Below, in pieces: positions 44,546-58,550 of a DNA stretch of 64,000 nt. The stretch is from Loxodes magnus (lineage: Eukaryota; Ciliophora; Karyorelictea; Loxodida; Loxodidae): NCBI GenBank assembly GCA_946699065.1, contig CAMPDV010000201.1, positions 422,835-486,834 of the forward strand, in the 5' to 3' direction. The position numbers and the translations under genes are program-made. Every line of letters begins with the position of its first letter. Position 1 is the first letter of the stretch. The notes under the pieces were generated by a model. The model had not been told where the DNA came from, ran no database searches, and saw nothing but the letters and a program-made list of their open reading frames with translations.

Positions 44546-45559
44546 AAATTTATTTATTTATTATTTATTTATTTATCTAGGAAGAATATCATGCACTGTT
44601 TAATAATTATTATCCAAATAGATTACAATTTCTTTATAATACACCTATATTTATCTCTTTTCTCTAAAGTTATTCACTATCCCTTAGTATAAATTATATC
44701 AATTTTGAAACAAAAATGTTTAGCAGAATTAAGTATAAAACATAAGAAAATTTGCTAATTATTAAGCTAATACGAGTTTGAGATGTTTCTTATACAACGC
44801 TTATGATATTTGCTGCTTTCGTGATTTAACATTTCAAAATATTCCAGTAGAGGGATTGGGCTAGAATAGATAATTAAGGGCCAAATTTAATCTTTTTAGT
44901 CAAAGACAGCAATTAAAGTATAACAGTATAATAGAAGTTGTATGAGATGATTATTATGCATTTATATTAAAACTTAAAAGTAAATTTAAAGTCTTAAATC
45001 TAAAAAGTTTATATTAAGATAAGTTTGCAACTTAAAGATAAGTTCTATATGATTGTCTTGCTTAATTTACTTTTTTTAAATGATTAATTTAGACAGAAAT
45101 AGTAAAAAGTTGAAGACTTCTAGCTGGAAATCATAAAGCTATAATTTCTTTATATTAGTAATAATTTATATGCTAATTAGCAAGGATAACTATATTGAAT
45201 AATTAGTTACTTCTACAATTTAAAGAAATAGATTATTATTAAAAATAGTCATATATCAAATAGTAGTATCTGTATTCTAAGACAGTAATATATAACTTTT
45301 ATGCTAATTTCTCCTTTTATTTAAGATTAATATATCATCTTATATTAATAAAGAATAAACTTTTATTCATAATGAAACTGAATAAAGAATTAGGATTTTA
45401 TTTCATTTAAATAGCAAAAATATTAGCTTTCGCTTAAATATTTAAGAACAAGAAGCTATATAGAGATTTAATAAAAAAGATTAATAAATATAATGCATTA
45501 CTACCTAGATTTGATAAGCTATTATACATTCATAAGAGAATTAGAATAAATATTTAAAT
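44546..45559. other. AT-rich region with a possible WD40 trace
   Basis: Around 45100-45160 the plus strand reads E-I-V-K-S-W-R-L-L-A-G-N-H-K-A-I-I-S-L, which loosely resembles a WD blade. No second blade could be aligned, so it is not called as a gene. Confidence 0.25.
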
Positions 45560-48500
45560 TTAAATTTAACTAAAAAAATTTGTGGTACCTTCAATTTTCA
45601 GAATATGTTCTTCCAATTGAAGGTATTATATTGTTTTTAAATGTTATTGTATATCAAGTTTATTGCTCTTCAGAACTAATTTTCTAGTTTAGGTTTTTTT
45701 TTTCTTCTAAGTATTTTCTTTCTTGTTCATTTTCAAGCTAACTTTCATTTTTTTCTATTTTCTGTTGTCAATCTTCTTCTTCTTCATCTTCGCTATCGTT
45801 TTCCTCTTCGTTCCAATCTTCTTCTTCCTCATCATTTTACATCTAATTTTGTTGGACATCTTATTCTTTGTTTTCTTGTTTTTATTATTCTTCATTCTCT
45901 TCATTAAAATTTTCTATTCTTAGATTTGCTTCTTTTTATTATTTCTCGTATTGCTCTTCTTCTTTCTCTTGTTATAGAATTTCTCGCCTCCTTTTAATAA
46001 ACATTTGAATGAATATTTTTATTTATTCATCCACCATTTCTATTTTTTTCTTAGGAAAAGAGTTTATATATAGTTAATCGTAACTTATTAGTTTCAAAAT
46101 ATCACATTAACCAATTTTGGAGACCAATCATTCTCTTATATCAATGTAATATATACATTCCATTACATGTTGGAGAGTGTCATATTCTCCGCATATACAA
46201 AAAGGGTTTTCAATAATATAATTTCGATCTTTCAGAGTCTTTCGAAATGCGTAAGACTGGCTTCTAATCTTATAGATACAAATTATTTCTTTCAAATATT
46301 TTTTGTTTAATTTCGTGTATGTTATTTTGGGGAATTATCTTAGGTTTTAAAATTGTTCTGTATATATTTATGCAGTAGGCATTCTGCTGAATCTTGAAAG
46401 AGCTAATTCAAAATATGTCTTTTATATTTATGTCTACACATATTTACTGAATTAAATTAAGTTGTTATTGTGCTCTTTATTATCAATTTCTATTTTATAA
46501 AATGAGGCCAGTTTCTAAACTTCATCATAATATTGATATCCCTCTTTATAATTATTCTCAAACAATATTCCAATAGATGATTAAGGTTGATTTTAGCTTT
46601 CATTTCTAATCTTAAAGAAAAACCTGAAATACTTAAGAGCCATCATGTGTTTGAATGGCATCCAATTGAGGTCTACAAAGCATGATTCATTAAACGTATT
46701 TCCTGCTGATTATAAGGCTTTTCTGGCTATTAATCTCATGCTCTTTTCAATTCTGTTCAAGATTCCATTTATTCCATACTGCACAGTCCGAGGTATTAAG
46801 TCCCCACCGTATTCTGCTTTAGGAAGCGTGAACAGTCTACAAAGCATTTTTAAATTTCAAGGTGTTACGTTTCTATATCTTGATAATGCAAATACTGCCT
46901 TTTTAATTGCTGAAAGATAGTTTGCAGCAACGTATTTGCAATGGTTAATTAGATTCTTCTTTTGGTGAAGGATCACCCCTAAATATGTGACTTGCTGTTT
47001 CTAAATTATTGCTTGGTCTCCTATTTTTAAGTCTAGTTTTGTTTCTTTGCTTTTCTTTTTTAAAAACTATAACGTTTCGCATTTGGAGACATTTATTTTA
47101 AGAAATGTCTAATTGAAAATGGAGTTTGCTTCATTAATAAGTGACTACATATTTTTTTATGAGTTCGATAATAGTATTAAATCGTCAGCTCAACCTCTAC
47201 AAGTGAACCTATTCTTAAAATTAGCACATCTGAATCCTAATATTTCTCCTTTGTTTTCTATATGTCTAATGACAATGTCATAGTATAATAATGCAAGCAC
47301 AGGTCCATGCGAACTTCCTTACATCACTCCATTGCTAAATTTCAATTTCTTAGAATTTGTTCCGTCTATAATAAAGGAAGTAGTTAAGTTATTATAAAAT
47401 GATTCTAAAGCCAAGATGAGACCTAGTGGTAATTTGACTCTTCTTAGTTATTTAAAAAGAATTCTTCTTTCAATAGAATCAAACATTTTCTCTACGTCAA
47501 TTAAAGTTGCAATCAGTTTAGTTTTTCCTTTCGCTTGTTTTCGATAAAGATCTATGATTTATTGGATCACTCATATTTATTAGGTGGTTTATTTGTTCTT
47601 CATAAACCCCATTTAGCTTGAGTGGATTAACTGTCTTTCATAAATTATTGAGTAGAGTCTCTTCGTAAGGGCCTTATCATATAATTTCAAAATAGTATTG
47701 ATAAGGGAAATAGGGCGTCAGTTTTTTCAATCGTCTTTACTTCCTTTTTTGAAAATGGGGATTATGATAGAAGTATTAAGCTCTTCAGGAATCCTTCCAA
47801 TTCTAAGCATGTTATTTATAAAAGAATGAAGCATCAACGCTAGATAATATCCTGCATATTTTAGCAATTCTCCTTTTATTCCATCTGGCCCTGCTGCTTT
47901 ACCATTAGGAATTAGACTTATAAGTTAGATAATCTCTTCTATTGTAAAAGGATCGAAATTTTATAAGTAAGAAAAGGGTTAATTTTGAATTTCTATGTTA
48001 TTTTCATAAATTGCATCTATTTTCTAGTTACTTAGTTCAATCTATTGGTTAGTTAAATTCGAATGCTTGCTAAATACCTAATTTTCCCATGCTTCTACAA
48101 ATTAGTCCTTCAATTCCTTATTAAAGTTCATCAAATTTCTTTGTCTAGGGTTAAGTATTTTCTTTGCTTAAGAAAACATATCTTTTGTGGTTTCATTGAG
48201 GAGTAGGAATCTGTTTTTGGCCTTTTGTTTTTTAAATTTTCATAAATGATGCTAAAAGCTTTTTCATAATGTGTTCGCTCTTTAGTGAAGATCAATGATT
48301 TCTTAGTTATTCCTCCCTATATATGCTAAAGTTTCTTTGTACAATTAATTTGCTCTCTTTGCTTCGATATATTTTTATGTGAGGTCCTTAGGAAGTCTAT
48401 TATACTTCGGGTCTGGGATAAATGAGCCTAAAACTTAATCTGCATTGTTCTAAATGCAGTCTCTAATATAAGTGTATTAATCTTCTAAGTTATCTCTATC

Positions 48501-50400
48501 AATTAGGAAGAATACTTCTACTTAATCTTTGAATGAATTCTAATAGATAAATCTATCAATAGGATCCTACAGTCTACTTATTTTGTACTTTCTCACTTTT
48601 ATTTTTTCAGTTTGAAGATGAGTATGGTATACAAATTCAACTGTGAATGGAATATGATCTGAAAATAAGCTATAATTATGAACCTGAAAATTTCTAAATT
48701 AATTCATATTCAAGTGATTACTGATGACAATATAATCGTTGCAATACATATTTTTATTCCCTTTATGTAAACATGTGTTCATATTTGCATCGTTTATTAT
48801 TTCTAAATCGTTTTAGAGAATGAATTCTTAGAATCTATTTGTATTGTCATAGTTGTTAATAGGGTTATCCCCAAAGCCTTATAGTAGTGCGTTAAAATCT
48901 CCTAATAATATATGTGAGTTGTCAGGAAAAGAATTAAGGAATACATTTATATATTCATATGCTTCGTCTTTTATATTTTCACTCTTGCTGTTATCTGGCA
49001 TGTAACAAGATGTTATGAATATATTATCTAGTTTGATTGTAACGAACCTCTCTTGAGCTAATTGTTATATGCTATTCTATTCCATGCTATTAAGTTAATC
49101 TCTAACAATTAAGCAAACTCCTCCTCCTTTTCCTGAGTTCTTGAAATAGGTCCTATATCCATTAATAAGTATTGGAGGATAGTCTTATTTTTATCACGTT
49201 TCATTAATTGAGAAAATGTCTAAGTCATTATTTCGTATAAATTCTTCCACGTTTAATTGCTTGCTTCCAATTCCATTTATGTTAATATGTCCAAGCTTTA
49301 TTATGCCTATCTCTCTTTGCTTATCGATAGGCATCTTTATTTCTTAATTCTCAAATTCTTGTTTGCATTAATACGGTTATTCTACATTGTTCTCTACACC
49401 TCCTTTGAGTCTTAGTTATTTTTAAAGGACAATATAGTTAATTCTAAAATCAGTTTATAGCAGCGTTTTAACTATATAATTTCCGTTTTTTATAAATCGA
49501 TGAATTTCTTATGATGAAGTCAAAACTCCTCCTTTTATTCCTGGCTCATAAATACAGAGAATCTTCTCATTTTGATGAATTTATATGTTAAGCAATTTGG
49601 GGCAATTTTTGATATATTACCTGTAACTTATTATAATGAATAATGTCAATGAATCGTACTTTTCACTCAATTTATTATCGATTTTTATATCTATTTCATT
49701 TCCATCACACGTAGCATGGTTTAGTTTGCAAGATAAAGTTATAAATCTATTGCCTACTAAAGTGAAAAGATTCTAATTTCATCATTTATTGGACCTTATA
49801 AATTGAATTAGTTAGGCGTCTTTAAATTCGTATTTATTTAAAATCTCTTCAATATTTATTTCATTAAACCCAAATTTTGACTATTTTAAGTTTAAAGTGT
49901 CTTGGTTAAATTTGGCATCTCTTCAACTTCTCTTTCCAAATTTTGTTTGGCTATCCCAATTCATCACATATGATGTCTAGATATTTGAATTTTCTAAAAT
50001 TTCAGTCTGCTAATCTTCTTAAATTTAATCACTTAAAAATGTTTATGTTGAAGCATTTCATTTTATTTCTTTCAAGTAAGATTGAGTTTTAACATCTTAT
50101 TATTTTCTTTATATTTCTGAAATTTATGCATAGACATTTAGCTTCAATTCTACTTGATGCTCATAATCCAGCATGAGTTAAACATATAATCCGTTTAATT
50201 CATTATATTACTCTTACAGTTTTCCATTATTCTATTTTGTGATTTATAGTTCTTGTTAAGAAGCAACTAGCTAATGATTGGTAACTACTGTTATTGTTCC
50301 TTCATCCTTAGCATTGATAGAATTTTAAGTCTAAATAACCTAATTTTTTAACTCCATGATTCTTGTCTAACTATAATTGCTTATTAATTTCCCTTTTTTT
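45560..50400 (-). mobile_element. LINE 2: single-ORF non-LTR retrotransposon, nearly complete
   Basis: One long frame carries a coiled-coil N-terminus, an APE endonuclease, a reverse transcriptase, a Cys/His motif and an acidic tail. A hairpin with arms ACCTTCAATT and AATTGAAGGT lies at 45580-45630 near the 3' end. It differs from LINE 1 in organisation, in catalytic motif context and in 3' end. Confidence 0.85.
45651..50357 (-). CDS. LINE 2 polyprotein: coiled coil, endonuclease, reverse transcriptase
   Basis: From ATG at 50357 about 1,569 codons are open in the reassigned code. In order: a Gln-rich coiled coil (residues about 1-150); a region of about 200 residues without a known motif; the endonuclease (I-N-I-N-G-I-G, I-N-E-T-W with W=TGA at 49194-49196, L-L-G-D-F-N-A near 48890); the reverse transcriptase with F-T-C-R-G-W-A-D-D-L (TGA at 47190-47192); C-terminal F-C-I-C-G-E-Y...H-V-M-E-C; and a tail rich in Glu/Asp (E-E-E-D-W-N-E-E-E-N-D) near 45800. 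There is no separate ORF1; the coiled coil may take that role. The terminal codon is uncertain. Confidence 0.85.
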
Positions 50401-52079
50401 GTTCATGTTCAAGCATCTTTGCTATTAATTTTTAAACAGGTTTGTGTTTCCTTTTCTCAAAACTATTTTTATTAACACGAGACAAGCCTTTAGTAGACAC
50501 TCTATATATCTTAATTGATAAATTATTTGTTTAATTTATCATATAAATTCTACAACTTTGTATACTTCAATTCAACGAAGTCGCACTAGGTAGATTGATC
50601 TAAGAATAATAAGTCTGTACCAGTAGTTAAATCTAAAGTCAATATAGTTGCTTGAGAAATTTAGTTGCTGAATTGCATTTCAATTTATGTTTATTCATTC
50701 TATGCCTGAGGAGTGATTGTTTATGTAAAAATGCTTTTGACTGATTTGGCATATTTATTTTTTTGAAAGCTCAGTTCCTATGATATTTAATAATACTCAT
50801 TTTGTAATAATTAACACTAAGCCTGTTGTTACTAGCAATTGACTGTGAGTGAATGTACCTTTTAGTCGATCTGATCTATTTTGCTTAATAAATGAAAATT
50901 TTCACCTTTGAGATTTTAGTTAAGAGTTTCTACCTCCCTAAGATGTTATTATACTTCATTATGTCTCAAATTACATTTACTCAATTCAGCTTGAATGAAT
51001 TAAATTTGAGTAACCAAGTTGTTTATAATATTTTGGGCTTCTTACTTGGAAGCAAGTATTGCCTCATCATGTAGTTTAAATGATAGTGTCATGTTCATTA
51101 GCTCCTCACTAAGCATAGCTTGTTTTACTATACTTTGCTATTAAGTCTAAGTGAGAAGTTAACTCTAAGTTTCCAATTCTTATATTTAAGTTAAAGAAAG
51201 ATCAGTATTCGTTTATATTGATTATTATTTATTTGTAGCATTATTTACAAATTATTTGGACTAAAGCATTAACTATTTCTATAAATATCAAACCTTAAGA
51301 TTTAATTTTTATTCTAGATTTTCTTAATTTACTTTTGAGCTTTAAATAAATAATTTTGGTATTATTCTAAGTGTATTTTATATTGTGATTTAATGTTTAA
51401 AGTTTCTTTATTGTGTTACTCATATATATGTATTAGCTTTTCTTACAGAGAATTATTTTTAGTTATGAGTTTTTAAATTCGAAATTTAAGATTTTTGCTT
51501 TCATTTATCCTTTAATTTTCAAAAGTATTTGCCTCTTCTATCTTGCTTTAAATTTTATATTTTAATTTAGCAATTTTTTCTTAAAGTTACGCATTTTAAA
51601 TCTCAAGATCAGTTAAATATGTAATATCAAACTTCTCTTAGTAATCAGTTTAAATGTTTATTGAAATCTGCTATTGACTTTTTATGTTATTTTGTGTATT
51701 GAATTGTTGAATTTTTATAGTCTCTTATTAATTTTGTATTTAAATTTAATTTTAGTTTTTAATTAAAGAAATATCTTAAAGATTAATAGTCTGCTAATCT
51801 TAAAAAATATGATGGAAACATAAAAAATGCAGTAATAAAAGTTTAGTAAGATAAAAGTAAAATAATTTAAGGTATTATAAGGTAATTAAGAACTTAAAAT
51901 TATTTAGACAAATTTAGAATATTTGTTTCTAAATACATTCAATATCACCATTATTTTTCACTAGAAAATTACATAGAAATAGGTAAAAATGGAATAAAAA
52001 TTATAAAATTAAAATAAAAAATATAAAGAAAAATTAATTAATATGATTATTTTAATAACTAATAATGCTTATAGATTCC
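50401..52079. other. AT-rich region with weak hydrophobic frames
   Basis: The plus strand near 50500-51200 can be read as a Leu/Ile/Tyr-rich chain with possible membrane helices in two frames, but no motif decides between them. No repeat noticed. Confidence 0.25.
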
Positions 52080-53050
52080 CTATATTTTAGTTACCAATTC
52101 AATTTTCAACTATAAAAACAATAAAATAACACTAATCAATTTCATTAACAACAAAAAGGAGTTATATATCTAATTAATTAAGCAATTCATTTAATGCAGC
52201 TATATCATTCTCTTCATTTTTAAAATAAGCAACTTAATACAAATTATTTAAATCAAACTAAATCCAATTATTTATATCTAGTTCGGAACTAACTAACTAA
52301 ATCAAATCTATTTCAAGGCAAAAGTCATCATAGTTTTCAAATCTATTTGTTTTGCATATTCTTATTAACTACCTTTATAAATTAAATAGTAGAGCTAAAT
52401 ATTTATATGCAGACTCAGATTACAGATATGAACGATAAGGATGCAACAACGAACCAATAAATAATAACAAACTAGCTAATAGTTTATCATTATTTAAGCT
52501 TTAAGGCTTATAATCTAACAATACTTATTGTATATCTATTTCATTCATTTTTCAAACGAACTTTAATAAACCTCAGATTATATCACAGTACTGTTATTAC
52601 CCTTATAACAATAAAGAATTACATCTCTAATCAAATTTGTCTATTATATCTTGAATGCTAATCTTATATTTTCTCTTCAATTTTAGAACTGAGATTACAT
52701 AATCTTCTCCTTTTTATTTTTACTCTTAAAAGCCAATAGATTATAAGCTCTTAATAATTAATATCCTAAAATTATAAATAAATACTTAAAGATTGATTTT
52801 AGTTATACTTAAGTATGGCTCTAAATAGTTTTTAATACCTTCTTTTGATTATAGAAGCTGCTTTTCTTATTTAAAATTCCTTTTATACTGCTAATAGCTT
52901 TTCTCTTATTTCTTTATTACTAAATAGCTCTTAAAATATGAAATATTCAACCTTATTAATTTTTATTTCTTAGTAACTTTTAAATACTTTTACCGAAGAC
53001 AAAGTTTGAAGAATAGGTTCAAAAATTTCTATATGTATTATTAATTTCAT
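52080..53050 (-). CDS. Unknown protein gene, probably with a small intron and a frame break
   Basis: The minus strand reads well from ATG at 53050 (MKLIIHIEIFEPILQTL), including I-R-K-A-A-S-I-I-K-R-R-Y-Q-K-L. A candidate 20-nt intron (GTATTTATTTATAATTTTAG) lies near 52790. The distal part is protein-like in another frame: M-N-E-I-D-I-Q-Q-V-L-L-D-Y-K, S-L-L-H-P-Y-R-S-Y-L, and N-Y-D-D-F-C-L-E-I-D-L-I. The removal of the intron alone does not join the frames, so there is a further shift or an error in my exon model. The 5' end abuts SINE D. No family recognised. Confidence 0.4.
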
Positions 53051-53056
53051 TTTAAA

Positions 53057-53365
53057 TAGGAAGGAACAATCCGTCAACTGAGTTTATTTAAACTCTGGTA
53101 CCAGGAAGTACTCCATGGGCGAAGAACAGAGCAAGAATCTTGATAGGAGCCAAGAGAGAAAAGATTGAAGAGGCATCAAGTAGCGTTAATGACGAAAGAT
53201 TCCAGATACTAAGGTTTCTTAAGGAGCATTCCGGTAACGGGCCTATAGAAAGCAAGACTCACAAATGAATGCTAGCACTATGGAAGACTTCAGAAATAAT
53301 TTTTTTTATTTTAAAAATCTTTATTAAAGAGCTGATCGTCATTGATGTGCTGCTTCAAATATTAT
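53057..53365 (+). mobile_element. SINE family D
   Basis: A GC-richer unit with AACTCTGGTACCAGGAAGTACTCC-type hairpins and a degenerate version of the common tail (AAAGAGCTGATCGTCATTGATGTGCTGCTT). Single copy here. The tail relationship is the main reason to call it a retroposon. Confidence 0.55.
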
Positions 53366-54300
53366 CTATTAATTATTTATTTTAAAGATATTTATTTCTT
53401 CTAAATTTAAATAAAAACTAAAATTAGACTATAAATTAGTAAATAGTAATTTGAAGCTTCTTAATAGAAGTAGTTAACATAGTAAAGCTTATTTAATAAA
53501 GGTTTTAAATTTGTAAACTAGAATTAGAAATAATGTAAGCATTTCACTGTGTGATACTCTTATTTATTTGGTTTCTTTTATTTTTTAATTAAATTAGTAT
53601 AAGGAAATTAGCTTAGGTTAAATATGAATTATAAGTAATAAAGTACTTTTGTAAATATAAAAGAAGAGATTAGTTAAATAAAAAGTTTAAATGAATTAGT
53701 AATAAGAAAGTGGATAATTAAATAATAATTTCTAAAATAAACAATTTAATACTTTAAACTATACATTTTACTTACTATAGTTACCATTTTAACTAATTTT
53801 CTTAAAATAATCAAATATTATATCACTAATTTATTATTAAATGCAAAGGAAAAACTATTCTTAATACCACCTATTTTCAATACATTAGAATCTAATATTT
53901 TACTTATTATTCAATCTAATTATAAAAGAAATCTAGTCTTTTTTATTAACAAATTTAGATTTAAAACTCAAATAAGCTATAATCAATAAAAGTAAAACAA
54001 AATTACTATAATAAGAATATAAATTCTTGCATATTACTTTTGATAAAATAAACTAAAAGCAAAAATAAAAATAATTAAAATTGTAAAAATTTATTATGCT
54101 TAACTATTTTAAATTATATCAGTCTAATTGAAAGGAAAAAATAAGTTTTTTAAATTATATTTTAATATTAAAGTACCTATATCCAAGATTCTAATAAATA
54201 ATTTAAATATTCAATTGTGTTTAATTTAAGTAATTAAAATTATTTTCATAAGATGAATTATTTTATTATTAAATAATTAAAATAATTTATAAAATAAAAA
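53366..54300. other. AT-rich upstream region of WD40 copy 2
   Basis: From about 53640 it is similar to the sequence upstream of the intact WD40 gene. No separate gene seen. Confidence 0.45.
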
Positions 54301-54997
<697 letters not shown>

Positions 54998-55354
54998 AAT
55001 ATCAAAAAATTGCTATTTGAAGTTTTTCCGTTGGAACTAAATTTTTTTTAATACTTAAAAGTAGTGAATTAAGTAGCTATTATTATTATAGTATTTATTA
55101 ATATTTCTCTTCTTGATAAAAATATCAAAAGATTAATGTTGCCATTTTTTATCTTAGAGAATTTATTAAGATATTCTTAATCAGAGAAAGCAGTTAGAAT
55201 AAGTCCAATTGGTATTATTTGTGCTTAATCTATATGTTATCCAAAATCTCTCTATATGTGTATGAAGAATTCCATTAATGAGGCATATTATTTTATTTTT
55301 GGTTTGCTTGAGTTGTAATTTTGAAATGTCTCCCTATATGAATTAATTAATTAA
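54998..55354. other. AT-rich intergenic region
   Basis: No feature supported. Confidence 0.4.
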
Positions 55355-56090
55355 TTTACGTGATTTCACCTTTATTTGGTTAATCACAAATCAAAAGTTT
55401 AATGCTAAAAAAAGAAACTTTATTTTGCTTGGATCTTGTTTATCATAAGTTCTGAGGATTTTTAATTTCTTTTTTCTGAGAGTTTCCGATAGGTTGATTT
55501 CCATTAATTTCTTATTAAATTCGTTAATTGCATGCTATATGTTTGGAGTTTCTTTGTTTAGCTGGATTATTTTTTTCCTGTAGAGTTTACCTTCTTGATT
55601 GCAATAGATCCTGAAAATATTTCCCATTAGTTTTCTACTATTTTATTTTTTTCATTAGAATTGGAAGCAGCTTCTAACTTCGTGCTCTGGGCACTTGCAG
55701 TATTAACATCTCATTATTTTCCAATAGGGAATATAATTTTTTGTAGGCTGTTGCTCTACATCCATTGTATAATTCATCAACATCTTTTACAGAAATAAGC
55801 TTTCAGTTAACTCTGCGAATTGGTTAAATTTTGTTTCTAATTATTCTATTCTGATATTTCCTAGCTATTTATTTTCAATTTTTTTCTTATGAATAATCAT
55901 AAGACGTTAAATTTTCTTTCGAGTTCTTGTACAGTTCTTAAAAATTTAAAATTTTTAATTGCATAACTAGGAGTTCTTAAAGTATTTTTTATTAGTCGTA
56001 ACTTGACTAAGATGAATCCTTTTGAGAAGAGACTTTAACAAATAATTTTCATTTTTTTAATATAAAATTGAGATAGATTATTCTTATTTT
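55355..56090 (-). pseudogene. Decayed CCHC ORF1 element related to family A
   Basis: The knuckle C-Q-Y-C-K-C-P-E-H-E-V-R-S-C (C-x2-C-x4-H-x4-C, near 55690-55650) is intact. Upstream the coiled-coil segment V-Q-E-L-E-R-K-F-N-V-L-W lies in a different frame. The 3' end is a hairpin GTGATT...AATCAC followed by GTAAATTAATTAATTAATT, like the family F and A tails. Confidence 0.6.
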
Positions 56091-56810
56091 TTAGATGAAG
56101 TTTTCTACTTTATTTACTTTAAAAATTATTCATTTAATAAAATTTTATTTTCTGCTAATTTTATTAATTCATCATATTTTTCTTACTTTTTTTCATCATT
56201 AAAAATCCCTCCTAAAAGCTTTATCTGGATGTTGTTTAAATCATACTGGCTTATCATATTAATCTCGAAAAATTATTATGTTTGAGCTTTTATCGAGAGT
56301 ATAAGAGTTATAATGGCTTGATTATATTATTGGCTATGGGACATTTTTAAATATATATTGTAGTTAGTTTAAATGATTAAAGGAAATAATGTATTTAAGG
56401 GTTTAAGATGTTGACTTGATGATAGTAGTGATGACTTAATTAGTATTTAGATATAGATATAGCTTAATAATTATTTGATTATAATTTTGATTAAATAAAT
56501 AATAGAGTAATCTAAGTAGTACTTGTATAATTTGAACATAAGGATGTATTTAAAGATAGCTTTTATGACTATGTTGAATATAAGTATGCTATAAACTGTA
56601 TGTTTGCATCTGAATAATGTTAATATTTGAATAATAGATTTTTAAAGATGTTTAGATAAAATCTTATTCTTTATTTATTTCAGACGCTTTAAATATTTTA
56701 ATAAGTAATAACATATTTACCTAATTATAGATCTTTAAACTACTTCTTTACATATTAAATTATATTTATTATAAATTCTATTAATAATAAATATATTATT
56801 ATTATGTTTA
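56091..56810. other. AT-rich intergenic region
   Basis: No feature supported. It contains the 3' flank of the RING-Kelch gene. Confidence 0.4.
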
Positions 56811-58205
56811 TCAGTTATGACTTCTAATACTTCTATAACTCAATTTTTCTAAATCAATTCTCATTATTGAAACTCTTGGCAATTCTTCAGCAAAAACATA
56901 TCCATAGTTATTTCTTACTTTCATCTTCGTTAAAGCTTCAACATCTTTAAAAATTTAATTTTATTGCCATTATTCTTTGCTTCTTTTATATATTCTTCTT
57001 GAATATTCTTTCGTAAATGCATTTTTCATACCTCCACACACGACAAAAGGCTCTATAGAAACTATAGGCCTAACAACAGCTTCAGGAAGATCCAAATTTT
57101 ACTTACTTCATCTATCATTCTATATGTTATATTTTCATATATCTTTTAAAGTTTATGCTTTCTAATTTACACCTCCAAAAGAATAAATATTTTATTCATC
57201 TTTATCTACTACTAAAGTTTAACCTGCTATTTAAAATGGAAACTAGGAGCAGTTTTATCATTTACTCTAGTTTCCTATCTTTAACTTTTCTACTGATTAT
57301 AGTGCTTGATAATTATTTGCAAATCCTCCAATCACATAAACATATTTTTAAGCAGCTGCTATTCCAAAACCACCTCTTCCCTCATTTAGATCACTAAGTT
57401 TTATTCTATTACCTTCAAAATCAAATTATCAAGTTTCTTTTATTCCTTTATTTTAATTTAAGTTATATCCTCCAATTAAATATAACTTATTTTAATATTC
57501 TATACTTTTACTAACTTCTGGAATTATAATTTAAACTTAGATTTATCGTAATTACTCTGTTTAAATATTAAATAAACTTAATTTTTAAATCCATCAATTA
57601 AAAAAGTGAATATAGTTAGATTATATAAAGTGTTAGGTTAGTTTATGTTAGTTAGTCTAAATAATATTTGGTTACTTAGTATTGTGTTATAGTTTGTATC
57701 TTATTAGATTGTAAGTTAATTTAGACTTTAGTATTGTAGGTGGTTATGAGTTATATTAGAGTATAGTTGGTTTTAGTGATTAGTAGAATTAGATAATATT
57801 TGAGTGTTATTTTTGGTAGATAAATGTTGGTTAATGATTGATGATGATATTAGTTAGTGGTATTATGAGAGTATTACTAATGTTTGATTATTTGGTTGTA
57901 ATGGTTTTAGATTTTTCCATAATTTACCTCCTTATCTCTTTTAATTTCTATCTAGCATCTTAAATCTTTTATATGTATTATTAGTTTTAAAATATCATTC
58001 TTATTAAATCACTTTCTTAAGGTAAATCATCAAATCTAAAATGGAATCCTTTTTAACAAATAGGACATTACATTATGCCTTATAATCAGTACTGAGTATT
58101 CAAACACAAACCACAGTAAATATGTCCACAAGGTAAGACAGTTGGAAGAGCATTAGTTAAGTTGTAATCTTCTAAGCAGATTAAGCATTTTGGTAACGCT
58201 TACAT
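56811..58205 (-). CDS. RING-Kelch protein, single exon
   Basis: ATG at 58205 opens 464 codons to TGA at 56813-56811, which is followed at once by TAA. The N-terminal RING finger is C-L-I-C-L-E-D-Y...L-P-C-G-H-I-Y-C-G-L-C...C-P-I-C-Q-K-G (residues 7-55). A Gln/Thr-rich linker of about 130 residues follows, then Kelch repeats (Y-L-I-G-G-Y, G-R-G-G-F-G-I-A-A-A-Q-K-Y-V-Y-V-I-G-G-F, Y-S-F-G-G-V, W-K-Y-N-I-Q-N-D-R-W with W=TGA). The architecture fits an E3 ubiquitin ligase whose Kelch part binds substrate; this is inferred from domains. About 200 C-terminal residues have weaker Kelch character. It is the cleanest intact single-exon gene in the window. Confidence 0.85.
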
Positions 58206-58550
58206 TTTTATTATTATTTAGACTACAAAAGCTATAAAAGCAATTTATAACAGTTACCATCAAAAATTAAGTAAAAATATCAACTATTACATTATTACTT
58301 TATTTAGAATTATTTATTTAAAAGTACAATATTAGGATATTATATAAAGTAGCAATCCTATATTCCACATGCCGCCAGAATTGGATCAAGATTTCTAGGT
58401 AAATTTATAAAGGTATGAAGAGATTTACAACTTAATCATATCTTTGATATTATTTTTAAGAAAAAAAATTCTGTCGCAAAATATTATAACTACTAGAAGT
58501 AATGCAGAAAAAAAAGGATAGAAATCTAAAATGCAGCTCGAAACTGCTAA

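Noticed and set aside
45100-45230. WD40 fragment
   Set aside because: Only one weak blade-like stretch; no neighbour blade or intron as in the two real copies.
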